A stretch of 10,145 nt of DNA from contig DAHXOM010000082.1 of assembly GCA_027364825.1 (NCBI GenBank), positions 1 to 10,145 of the forward strand, given 5' to 3'. Position numbers and translations under genes: made by a program. Shown here one piece after another: positions 1 through 6,450 of the stretch (position 1 is the stretch's first letter; each line of letters starts with the position of its first letter). Origin of the DNA: a bacterium. Lineage in GTDB: Bacteria > JAMCPX01. A model generated the notes under the pieces. That model made no database searches. It was not told where the DNA came from and saw only the letters and a program-made list of their open reading frames with translations.

Positions 1-10
1 ATAAAGAAAC

Positions 11-44
11 TCAAGATTCAAGATTCAAGATTAAAATTCAAGAC
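11..44. repeat. Short tandem heptamer repeat after speB
   Basis: Three perfect head-to-tail copies of TCAAGAT occupy 11-31. A fourth, imperfect copy (TCAAGAC, 38-44) contains the reverse-complement stop codon of the agmatinase gene at 38-40. The array lies at the 3' end of a minus-strand gene and may extend left of the window. It has the look of an intergenic simple-sequence repeat. No hairpin or T-run typical of a terminator is visible in the 37 bases shown. Confidence 0.75.
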
Positions 45-910
45 TTTGATACGATAATGTTGCCCATAATTTTATAGGCGAGTTTTGCAGCGAGGAAATC
101 GGTTGCAATAGCATGAGGCTCGGGTGCAAGTTCAACAATATCGCAGCCTATTATGTGCCTTGTTTTGGTGATCATCTTTATAAGATCAATGACATCATAC
201 CATAAAAGACCACCCGGCTCCGGAGTACCGACAGCCGGGGCAACAGATGGATCAAACCCGTCAAGATCTATTGTTAAATAGACATTGTCCCCAAGTGATT
301 CCACGACATGCTCTTTCCATAGCTCATCGCTGCGTATAGCGTGCATATAAAAGGTATGAATGCCCCGTTGTTTTATCAGGTTGTACTCTCCTTTTGTTTG
401 GCTTCTTATGCCTACTTGAACAATATCGGCTATATCTTTTATGCGTGCCATTACAGAGCCATGGCTGTATATCGTGCCCTGAAATTTTTCCTGCAAATCA
501 GAGTGTGCATCTACGTGTAAAACGCTTATGCCGGGGAATTGCTCTTTGTAAGCCTTTACTATTGGATAGGTTATAGAATGTTCGCCGCCGAAGGATATTA
601 AAAATTTCTTTTTAATCGGCAGGGCTTTTACCGTTTCGTATATCTTTTCTATGGACAGTTCTGCCGGACCTTTATCAAATTCTATCGGCTCTAAGGTATG
701 TATGCCTTCCCGGTATGGCTCGAGAGCAAGCTCTTCGTCGAATAACTCGAGATACTGTGATGCTTTTATAATGGCATCCGGTCCGTTTTTCGTGCCGGTA
801 CCGTACGATGTCGTTTGCTCGTAAGGTATCGGTAAGATTAAGAACTTTGCTTGTTCAAGCGGTACTGTGTACTTCAGGAAGCTGTTTCTGTCTGGTATAG
901 GTACCGGCAT
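38..910 (-). CDS. speB: Agmatinase (ureohydrolase family)
   Basis: The 290-residue product belongs to the arginase/agmatinase/formiminoglutamase family, Mn2+-dependent cytosolic hydrolases; agmatinase converts agmatine to putrescine and urea. The metal-binding motifs are all present: GGEHS (108-112, His111), DAHSD (134-138, Asp134, His136, Asp138) and DLDGFDP (215-221, Asp215 and Asp217). SHG (149-151) and IVELAP (258-263, Glu260) also fit. The ATG at 910 is preferred because the family N-terminus begins here (MPVPIPDRNSFLKY) and AAGGGA precedes it at 915-920. A longer in-frame start at 1033 would add 41 residues overlapping the upstream gene in another frame. The gene follows the arginine decarboxylase by 11 bp, so the decarboxylase product is this enzyme's expected substrate, which favours agmatinase over arginase or guanidinobutyrase. 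Substrate specificity is inferred from context rather than from a diagnostic residue. Confidence 0.9.
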   Translation of the reverse strand: MPVPIPDRNSFLKYTVPLEQAKFLILPIPYEQTTSYGTGTKNGPDAIIKASQYLELFDEELALEPYREGIHTLEPIEFDKGPAELSIEKIYETVKALPIKKKFLISFGGEHSITYPIVKAYKEQFPGISVLHVDAHSDLQEKFQGTIYSHGSVMARIKDIADIVQVGIRSQTKGEYNLIKQRGIHTFYMHAIRSDELWKEHVVESLGDNVYLTIDLDGFDPSVAPAVGTPEPGGLLWYDVIDLIKMITKTRHIIGCDIVELAPEPHAIATDFLAAKLAYKIMGNIIVSKS

Positions 911-921
911 AAAATCCCTTC

Positions 922-1467
922 TTATGGCAGGAGCACTGCTGCTGCCAGGACTGTTGTCCAGTAGCCCTCTTTGTCGACCGTTGCCGACTGGGTGATATTC
1001 CGTGTCGTAACAACGTGTCCTTTGATTGTCCATATCTCTTTTTGTTCATCCCAGCTCTTGGTTGGATCGAATTCCACGCCGAGAGTTGTTGCGAGCATGA
1101 ATGCTGCAAGGTCTTCGGCATAGTCTCCTGCGATCTTTTCGGTCTGTCCGAAGCTGTGATGTTCGGAAAGATAGCCGTGTATTGTTTCATCCTTCGGGTT
1201 TGCGAGTCCTATGGATGCCGCAATCAGCCGGTGAGGCTCGTTTGATGCATTCTCCGACAACACACAGAATACGATCTGTCCCTGTTGGAGGTATTGTAAT
1301 CCCGGATCAATGGTAATGATCTTACACCTCGGCGGTATAATACTGCTTACCCTTACCAGATTATATTCCGCTATCTTTGCATCCCGGAGTGCCATCTCAA
1401 AACTGGTCAGCTTCTGAGTGTGCCGCCCGATGCCCTTCGTTAAAAAGAGTTTTGAAGGTACAAACAT
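922..1467 (-). CDS. pdaD: Pyruvoyl-dependent arginine decarboxylase
   Basis: This 181-residue protein matches the PvlArgDC family, which converts arginine to agmatine and CO2 with a covalent pyruvoyl group instead of pyridoxal phosphate. The proenzyme cleaves itself between two serines. The expected site is seen as LVRVSSIIPP, so cleavage between Ser41 and Ser42 would give a small N-terminal beta chain and an alpha chain capped by pyruvate derived from Ser42. The GYLSEHH segment (98-104) is conserved in the family and probably supplies the active-site Glu102. Length is close to that of archaeal and chlamydial relatives. The start at 1467 has GGAGG at 1472-1476, 4 nt upstream. It ends 11 bp before the agmatinase gene, so the pair forms an arginine-to-putrescine module. 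It lies 64 bp after tldD on the same strand and may have its own promoter in that gap. Confidence 0.93.
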   Translation of the reverse strand: MFVPSKLFLTKGIGRHTQKLTSFEMALRDAKIAEYNLVRVSSIIPPRCKIITIDPGLQYLQQGQIVFCVLSENASNEPHRLIAASIGLANPKDETIHGYLSEHHSFGQTEKIAGDYAEDLAAFMLATTLGVEFDPTKSWDEQKEIWTIKGHVVTTRNITQSATVDKEGYWTTVLAAAVLLP

Positions 1468-1496
1468 CCATCCTCCATTTTTTTGAATCCTCTGTG

Positions 1497-1525
1497 TTTA
1501 TGTAACGGAGAAATCCTCATGTCAA
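1497..1525 (-). promoter_or_regulatory. Candidate sigma-70-type promoter for pdaD-speB
   Basis: On the minus strand a perfect -35 hexamer TTGACA (1525-1520) is followed, after exactly 17 bp, by CATAAA (1502-1497), a 4/6 match to the -10 consensus. Transcription would begin near 1490, leaving a leader of about 20-25 nt that contains the GGAGG ribosome binding site. The element lies in the only real gap of the folC-tldD-pdaD-speB series, so polyamine genes could be expressed independently of folC-tldD. This is prediction by pattern only. Confidence 0.42.
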
Positions 1526-1531
1526 TAAAAA

Positions 1532-2914
1532 TTATTTTTTACCGCCGACAACGATTTGCGGGATCCGTAACGTCGGCTGCCCGTCTGCAACAGGTACCCC
1601 TTGATTGTCCTTGCCGCAGGTGCCGATACTGTAGCCGATATCACTGCCGACCCTGTCTATCTCCTTCAACACCGTAGGTCCGTTGCCAAGCAGTGTTACC
1701 CCTTCGACCGGAGGGCCTATCTGGCCATGCTCTATGGTATGTCCCTCTGTGATCTCAAAAATAAAATCACCCGTTGCAGTATTGACCTCTCCGCCGCCCA
1801 TTTTGAGAACGAGCAATCCGTCATCCACCTCCGATATAATAGAGGAAGGATTGTCTTTACCGCTCAGAATGAGGGTGTTCGTCATTCTCGGTATCGGCGG
1901 ATATCTGAACGATTCTCGCCTGCCGTTGCTTGTCGGCTGCATACCATTCTCCATCGCGTATTGAAGATCGAACAGGTAATTCTTTAAAATGCCGTTTTCT
2001 ATCACGACATTACGCATCGCCTTTGTACCTTCGTCGTCGTAACCGAAAGAGCCCCTCATGCCCGGCAGAGTCGGGTCGTCCACAACAGTAATGAGGGGTG
2101 AAGCGACTCGCTGATTCAGCTTGCCGGTATATACCGAAAGCCCTTTGTAGATGTGGTCGGCCTCAAGGCCGTGTCCCACTGCTTCATGTATCATGGTGCC
2201 GCCTGCCTCGCTCGACAGGACAACAGTCATCCTTCCGCCTTTTATCGGTATGCTGTTACTCATCTTTATCGCCCTGTTTACCGCGGTTCTAACCGTTGTC
2301 AGATGGGCATCGTTATTGAAAAGCTCCGTACCGATCGAGCCGCCCAGGGATTCATAACCGGTGTGCAGTTTACCGGCCTTCTCCAGAATGACGTTGAAAC
2401 TGATCGTCGTTCTTATCTGTTCGTCCTCGACGGATATGCCGCCGGTTGAAAAGATCGCGATCTTCCGTACGCTGTCGATATAACCTCCCTGAACCTGTAT
2501 GATCTGGTTGCTCAGTCTGTAAGCCTCGTTCTGGGCACTGAGGATAATATCCGCCTTCCTCGTCAGATTCAGACCGAGGGGATGTTTGAATATCTTTGTG
2601 GAAGCCTTTGATGATTCGGGAACAATAATGTGCTTTCCACCATCACCTTTCCGGAGGTATACGGACAAAGTTTTTAAAAGATTTGCCGCACCTTCCTGTG
2701 TCAGGTTTGTCGTAGAGGCATAGTAGACTATATTGTCATGGAACAGTCGTAGTCCCATTCCCCGGTCCGTCCCTGCTATTGCCCTGTCGATCTTACCGGA
2801 CTCTACCCTGACGTTCGAAAATGTCGTCTCTTCGAAAAACAATTCGGCAAAGGCTGCACCGGATTTTAATGCGTCCTCGAGTAAATTATCTATCGTTATT
2901 CCACTGTATATCAT
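1532..2914 (-). CDS. tldD: TldD family zinc metallopeptidase
   Basis: This 460-residue protein is TldD-like (peptidase family U62). TldD normally acts in the cytoplasm as a heterodimer with TldE (PmbA), degrading unfolded peptides and maturing or trimming modified peptides such as microcins and the CcdA antitoxin. The zinc motif HEAVGH (243-248, HExxxH) lies in the family block GGTMIHEAVGHGLEAD. The C-terminal GTCGKDNQGVPV segment has Cys433, placed like the cysteine that completes the zinc site in TldD structures. Presence of HExxxH makes it the catalytic TldD subunit rather than TldE. No tldE/pmbA gene is adjacent. The start at 2914 overlaps the folC stop (ATGA, 2914-2911), implying translational coupling, and GGGAG lies about 8-9 nt upstream. 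The length is normal for the family and no frame damage is seen. Confidence 0.93.
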   Translation of the reverse strand: MIYSGITIDNLLEDALKSGAAFAELFFEETTFSNVRVESGKIDRAIAGTDRGMGLRLFHDNIVYYASTTNLTQEGAANLLKTLSVYLRKGDGGKHIIVPESSKASTKIFKHPLGLNLTRKADIILSAQNEAYRLSNQIIQVQGGYIDSVRKIAIFSTGGISVEDEQIRTTISFNVILEKAGKLHTGYESLGGSIGTELFNNDAHLTTVRTAVNRAIKMSNSIPIKGGRMTVVLSSEAGGTMIHEAVGHGLEADHIYKGLSVYTGKLNQRVASPLITVVDDPTLPGMRGSFGYDDEGTKAMRNVVIENGILKNYLFDLQYAMENGMQPTSNGRRESFRYPPIPRMTNTLILSGKDNPSSIISEVDDGLLVLKMGGGEVNTATGDFIFEITEGHTIEHGQIGPPVEGVTLLGNGPTVLKEIDRVGSDIGYSIGTCGKDNQGVPVADGQPTLRIPQIVVGGKK

Positions 2915-4215
2915 ACCTGCATCTCCCTTTTTATCTCTCCTATAAGGAAAATAGAACCTGTTACAATAATTACACCATTGTCCGGTGTTATAGCAAGAGC
3001 ATGCTGTATCGCATTTTTTGATGGTAAAACTACATCCGCACGGTTTGAGCCGTTCGAGCGGTTTGAACGGATAAAATGCCCGAGTTCTTCGGGATCCGTA
3101 CTCCTTTCTCCTTCATAGGATGTTACCACAAAGGTGTCCGTTATCTCGGACAGCATGGTTGCCATGGTATGCCAGTCTTTGTCCTTTGACACGGCAAAAA
3201 CCACGGTAACGGGTCTACTCTCTCCCTGATCAGGGGGAGGGAAGGGAGTTAAATAAATGTCTTTTACCGCCTGAACCAAAGTCTGAATACCTGCCGGGTT
3301 ATGGCCGGCATCAAGGATCATGTCCGGGTTTTTTTTGATTATTTCAAATCTTCCGGGCCATGAGGTTTTCAAAAGTCCATCCCTTATCTCATTATCCGTA
3401 ATCTTTATCCCTTCTTCCCCAAACAGTAAAACCGCCTGAATTGCTGCTGCTGCGTTATATATTTGATGTCTGCCTTTCAGATGTAATTGTAGATTGCGTA
3501 TTGTCCGTTTATTGTTGTAAAAAACCATATTTGTCTGGTCCCCGGAGGTTGAGAAGTCTCTGTCGATAAAATAGGGAATACCGCCTTTATCTTGGCATTC
3601 ATCCTCGAGTACTTGCCTTGATGCGGGGTTTCTATCGGTTGTTATGAATGGCCTTCCCGGCCTGATAATGCCAGCCTTCTCCACAGCAATCTCCTGCACG
3701 GTCGTGCCGAGGTATTGCTGATGATCCAGAGATATATTTGTTATGACGGATACGTCCGGTTGGACTACATTGGTAGCATCGAACCTGCCGCCCATACCGA
3801 CCTCAAGTAATGCGATATCAATCTTCCGATGATTAAAATATAGAATAGCAGCGGCGGTCATAAATTCAAAATAGGTCAGAGAGGACAACTCCGTGTGGCG
3901 GCCCACCATGTCAAATAATTGTTCTGCTGTAGCATTGAATGATGGATTATCTATGATTTCTCCGTTGACCTTTATTCTTTCGTTCATGGATACAAGATGT
4001 GGAGATGTGTAGAGACCTGTCCTGTATCCTGCACTGCGGAGGATAGAATCGATCATTGCACAGGTAGAGCCCTTGCCGTTCGTTCCGCCGACAACAATGC
4101 TCTTGTACGCTTTTTCAGGATTGTTCAGATAATGCAGCAATGTTGAAATACGTTCCAGACCCGGCTTTATACCGAATTTTTCCAGTGATTGAATGCGTTC
4201 TGTTATGTTCATCAT
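2911..4215 (-). CDS. folC: Bifunctional folylpolyglutamate synthase / dihydrofolate synthase
   Basis: FolC adds glutamate to dihydropteroate and to reduced folates in an ATP-dependent reaction; it is a cytosolic Mur-ligase-type enzyme. The ATP-binding loop GGTNGKGST (43-51, Lys48) is followed by SPHL (71-74), EVGMGGRFDATNV (138-150), SLDH (162-165), WPGRFE (286-291) and DAGHNP (302-307), in the order expected for the family. The 434-residue length is normal. Residues about 321-335 form a Pro-rich insert (TPFPPPDQGES) encoded by a GC-rich palindrome. Residues 383-391 read RSNRSNGSN and come from a 9-bp tandem repeat; both sit in the C-terminal domain and keep the frame. Two ATGs (4215 and 4212) are adjacent; neither has a Shine-Dalgarno sequence, and AT-rich -10-like boxes lie a few nt upstream, which suggests a leaderless mRNA. 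It is the first gene of the leftward series and overlaps tldD by 4 bp. Confidence 0.94.
   Translation of the reverse strand: MMNITERIQSLEKFGIKPGLERISTLLHYLNNPEKAYKSIVVGGTNGKGSTCAMIDSILRSAGYRTGLYTSPHLVSMNERIKVNGEIIDNPSFNATAEQLFDMVGRHTELSSLTYFEFMTAAAILYFNHRKIDIALLEVGMGGRFDATNVVQPDVSVITNISLDHQQYLGTTVQEIAVEKAGIIRPGRPFITTDRNPASRQVLEDECQDKGGIPYFIDRDFSTSGDQTNMVFYNNKRTIRNLQLHLKGRHQIYNAAAAIQAVLLFGEEGIKITDNEIRDGLLKTSWPGRFEIIKKNPDMILDAGHNPAGIQTLVQAVKDIYLTPFPPPDQGESRPVTVVFAVSKDKDWHTMATMLSEITDTFVVTSYEGERSTDPEELGHFIRSNRSNGSNRADVVLPSKNAIQHALAITPDNGVIIVTGSIFLIGEIKREMQV
3043..3069. repeat. 9-bp tandem repeat inside folC
   Basis: Three degenerate copies of a 9-bp unit (plus strand GTTTGAGCC, GTTCGAGCG, GTTTGAACG; consensus GTTYGARCS) lie head to tail. 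Read in the folC frame they encode RSN-RSN-GSN (residues 383-391). Nine is a multiple of three, so gain or loss of a unit would not break the gene. The unit is partly self-complementary (TTCGAG/TTTGAA cores). Confidence 0.7.
3218..3241. repeat. GC-rich palindrome embedded in folC
   Basis: A perfect 12-bp palindrome CCCTGATCAGGG (3224-3235) extends to 12 bp per arm over 3218-3241 with two mismatches, and is flanked by more CT/GA-rich sequence up to about 3248. It is translated within a Pro-rich stretch (about residues 321-335 of FolC) between the DAGHNP-containing region and the VTVVFAVSKDKD strand. Its base composition and symmetry differ from the surrounding coding sequence and resemble small palindromic repeats normally found between genes. 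Its repeat status needs other genomic copies, which cannot be checked here. Confidence 0.55.
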
Positions 4216-4219
4216 GGAG

Positions 4220-4249
4220 AATATAATAAGTTTACCATCAAAAATGCAA
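4220..4249 (-). promoter_or_regulatory. Candidate folC-tldD promoter, possibly giving a leaderless mRNA
   Basis: On the minus strand TTGCAT (4249-4244) is followed after 18 bp by TATATT (4225-4220); an overlapping TATTAT (4228-4223) leaves exactly 7 nt before the ATG at 4215. Either -10 box would place the transcript start at or within a few nt of the start codon. No purine-rich ribosome binding site is visible upstream of the ATG. The -35 match is modest (4/6). Confidence 0.38.
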
Positions 4250-4265
4250 TAAATCCCTTGCCTTG

Positions 4266-4297
4266 TTGAAGACTTTTTAATAAATGACTATTATACT
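4266..4297 (+). promoter_or_regulatory. Candidate sufCBD promoter
   Basis: TTGAAG (4266-4271) is separated by 17 bp from TATTAT (4289-4294), with an overlapping TATACT at 4292-4297. The start site would fall at about 4301-4304, so the leader would be only about 10-13 nt, with GGGAGG (4304-4309) close to the 5' end. It is back to back with the folC promoter candidate in a 98-bp divergent region. I saw no clear inverted repeat that would serve as an IscR, SufR or Fur operator. Confidence 0.45.
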
Positions 4298-4313
4298 AAA
4301 GCTGGGAGGTTTT

Positions 4314-5054
4314 ATGTCTTTGCTCGAAATAAAGAACTTACATGTAGAAATAGAAGGCAAGAAGATTATCAAGGGTCTGGATTTGACCATAAATCCGTTT
4401 GAGGTCCATGCACTTATGGGACCAAACGGATCGGGCAAATCAACCCTGTCGTATACGATTATGGGGCATCCCAAATATAAGGTAACAGACGGTGATATAC
4501 TCTACAACGGTGAATCGATAATAAATCTCGGTGTCGACGAGCGGGCAAGGAAGGGCATATTCCTCGGTTTTCAGTATCCGATGGAGGTTTCCGGTGTATC
4601 CGTGGAAAACTTTTTGAGAACAGCAGTCGAGGCAAAAGAACAAAAAGATGTCCCTATCCTTGCGTTTCATAAAGCCCTCAATAAAAGGGTTGAAGCCATG
4701 TCCATACCCCGGTCCTTCCTTGACCGGTATCTGAATGAAGGTTTTTCGGGAGGAGAAAAGAAACGCAACGAGATCCTGCAGATGGCCGTTCTTCTCCCGA
4801 AATTTGCCGTGCTTGACGAGATAGACTCCGGGCTTGATATCGATGCGCTGAGGCTTGTTTCAGAAGGTATCAATAAGCTTATAAGAGAGGACCGCCTTTC
4901 ATTACTCTTAATAACACACTACCAGCGTATCCTCGATTATATCAAACCGCAGTTTGTTCATATCATGGTTGACGGTAAGGTTGTTAAGTCCGGAGGGTAT
5001 GAGCTTGCACAGCAGCTTGATAAGATGGGCTATGAATGGGTGAAGGAGGAATAG
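4314..5054 (+). CDS. sufC: Fe-S cluster assembly ATPase SufC
   Basis: This 246-residue protein is the ABC-type ATPase of the cytosolic SufBCD iron-sulfur cluster scaffold complex, where ATP binding drives SufC dimerisation and rearrangement of SufB-SufD. Visible motifs are Walker A GPNGSGKST (36-44), Q-loop Gln87 in GFQYP, ABC signature FSGGEKKR (144-151), Walker B AVLDEIDSGLD (165-175, Asp168 and Glu169) and the switch His202. EIDSGLDIDAL and GEKKRNEILQM are typical of SufC rather than transport ATPases. The ATG at 4314 is chosen because GGGAGG precedes it by 4 nt and the family N-terminus (MSLLEIKNLHV) begins there; an upstream in-frame ATG at 4284 sits just before the putative -10 box and would add ten residues. 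The gene opens the operon, and its stop codon abuts the sufB start. Confidence 0.96.
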   Translation: MSLLEIKNLHVEIEGKKIIKGLDLTINPFEVHALMGPNGSGKSTLSYTIMGHPKYKVTDGDILYNGESIINLGVDERARKGIFLGFQYPMEVSGVSVENFLRTAVEAKEQKDVPILAFHKALNKRVEAMSIPRSFLDRYLNEGFSGGEKKRNEILQMAVLLPKFAVLDEIDSGLDIDALRLVSEGINKLIREDRLSLLLITHYQRILDYIKPQFVHIMVDGKVVKSGGYELAQQLDKMGYEWVKEE

Positions 5055-6449
5055 ATGAGTACATCGCCTGTTGAACCTGTGGAGAATGTTCTTGAGCAGC
5101 CTGTTGATTCGAAATATGTATTCAGATCCAAAAAGGGGCTCAATGAAGATATTATAAAGGAGATATCCTCCCGGAAACAAGAACCGTCATGGATGCTTGA
5201 GAAACGGCTTGCGTCATACGAAATATTCAAGAAAAAGCCTATTCCAAAATGGGGGCCGGATCTTTCAGCACTTAACTTCGACGAGATCATATTCTACATC
5301 AGGCCTGAGGACTATAAGTCGATGAAATGGGAGGATGTGCCGGATGCGATTAAAAAAACGTATGATGCCCTCGGCATACCCGAGGCAGAAAAAAAATACC
5401 TCGCGGGCCTTGTTGCCCAGTACGAATCAGAAGCTGTTTATACCAACCTCAAGAAGGCATGGGACAGTAAAGGGGTTATCTTTACCGATATGGACTCCGC
5501 TGTTAAAGAGCATCCCGGGCTTGTTAAGGAATATTTTATGACAAAATGCGTGCCGGCCGCTGATAATAAGTTTTCAGCGCTTCACGGTGCTGTATGGAGC
5601 GGCGGAAGCTTTGTGTATGTGCCAAAGGGTGTAAAGGTGGATATACCCTTACAGACATACTTCAGGATGAACACAAAATCCTCGGGTCAGTTTGAGCATA
5701 CCCTGATCATTGTAGAACCCGGTGCAGAGGTCCACTATATAGAAGGATGTACAGCTCCGAGATACAGCATCAGTTCACTCCATTCGGCTGTCGTTGAGAT
5801 CTTTGTTAAAGAAGGTGCACGGGCGAGATACACGACAATACAAAACTGGAGTACGGATGTCTATAATCTGAACACAAAGCGTTCCATTGTTTATGAGAAC
5901 GGCATTATGGAATGGGTTGGAGGTTCGATGGGCAGCGGTGTAACGATGCTGTATCCTGCTTCCATATTAAGGGGCAGGGGTGCACGGGCGGAGCATTTGA
6001 ATATTGCATTCGCAGGCAAAGGACAATACAAGGATACCGGTGCAAAGGTCATACTTGCAGCACCCGATACCAGTGCAAGCATTATCTCAAAGAGTATCAG
6101 CAAAGATGGCGGGAAGTCTGTGTATCGCGGACTGGTAAGGATCGGAAGCAATGCAACCGGCGCAAAGGCGCATGTTGAATGTCAATCCCTTATGCTTGAT
6201 GACAAATCCAGTGTAGATACCATCCCGATCATTGAACAGTTTACGCCTCAATCTTCCGTTGGACATGAAGCAACGGTCGGCAAGATAGACGAAGAACAGT
6301 TGTTTTATCTTATGAGCAGGGGCATCTCAAGGGACGATGCCGTAGCACTCGTTGTACGGGGGTTTATAGAGCCTATAGCGAAAGAGCTGCCCATGGGGTA
6401 TGCGGTTGAGTTGAACAGACTGATACAGCTCGAAATGAAGGGAGCGTAA
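5055..6449 (+). CDS. sufB: Fe-S cluster assembly scaffold protein SufB
   Basis: SufB is the core scaffold subunit on which nascent iron-sulfur clusters are built, within the SufB-SufC2-SufD complex. The 464-residue length is normal. The right-handed beta-helix core contains SGGSFVYVPKGV (182-193), EGCTAPRYSISSLHSAVVEI (about 230-249) and the signature ENGIMEWVGGSMGS (281-294). The C-terminal part has AHVECQSLML with Cys376, placed like the essential C-terminal cysteine of E. coli SufB, and then GHEATVGKIDEEQLFYLMSRG with His404-Glu405, the region that contributes to the cluster site at the SufB-SufD interface. The start follows the sufC stop without a gap; AAGGAGG at 5043-5049 lies inside the end of sufC, 5 nt upstream, so translation is tightly coupled. 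The product is cytosolic, with no signal peptide or membrane segment. Confidence 0.97.
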   Translation: MSTSPVEPVENVLEQPVDSKYVFRSKKGLNEDIIKEISSRKQEPSWMLEKRLASYEIFKKKPIPKWGPDLSALNFDEIIFYIRPEDYKSMKWEDVPDAIKKTYDALGIPEAEKKYLAGLVAQYESEAVYTNLKKAWDSKGVIFTDMDSAVKEHPGLVKEYFMTKCVPAADNKFSALHGAVWSGGSFVYVPKGVKVDIPLQTYFRMNTKSSGQFEHTLIIVEPGAEVHYIEGCTAPRYSISSLHSAVVEIFVKEGARARYTTIQNWSTDVYNLNTKRSIVYENGIMEWVGGSMGSGVTMLYPASILRGRGARAEHLNIAFAGKGQYKDTGAKVILAAPDTSASIISKSISKDGGKSVYRGLVRIGSNATGAKAHVECQSLMLDDKSSVDTIPIIEQFTPQSSVGHEATVGKIDEEQLFYLMSRGISRDDAVALVVRGFIEPIAKELPMGYAVELNRLIQLEMKGA

Positions 6450-6450
6450 C

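Noticed and set aside
11..44. CRISPR-like array.
   Set aside because: Units are 7 bp with no spacers.
911..1033. Longer agmatinase reading frame starting at 1033 (331 residues).
   Set aside because: The extra 41 residues do not look like a family N-terminus, overlap the conserved 3' end of pdaD in another frame, and a ribosome binding site precedes the ATG at 910.
855..1190. Minus-strand 111-codon frame overlapping pdaD and speB.
   Set aside because: Shadow frame across two well-supported genes, with an unlikely composition rich in Gln, Ser and Arg.
1601..1987. Plus-strand 128-codon frame opposite tldD.
   Set aside because: Antisense shadow of a conserved coding region, with no family features.
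4284..4313. Longer SufC starting at ATG 4284.
   Set aside because: This ATG lies just before the putative -10 box, and the standard SufC N-terminus with a ribosome binding site begins at 4314.
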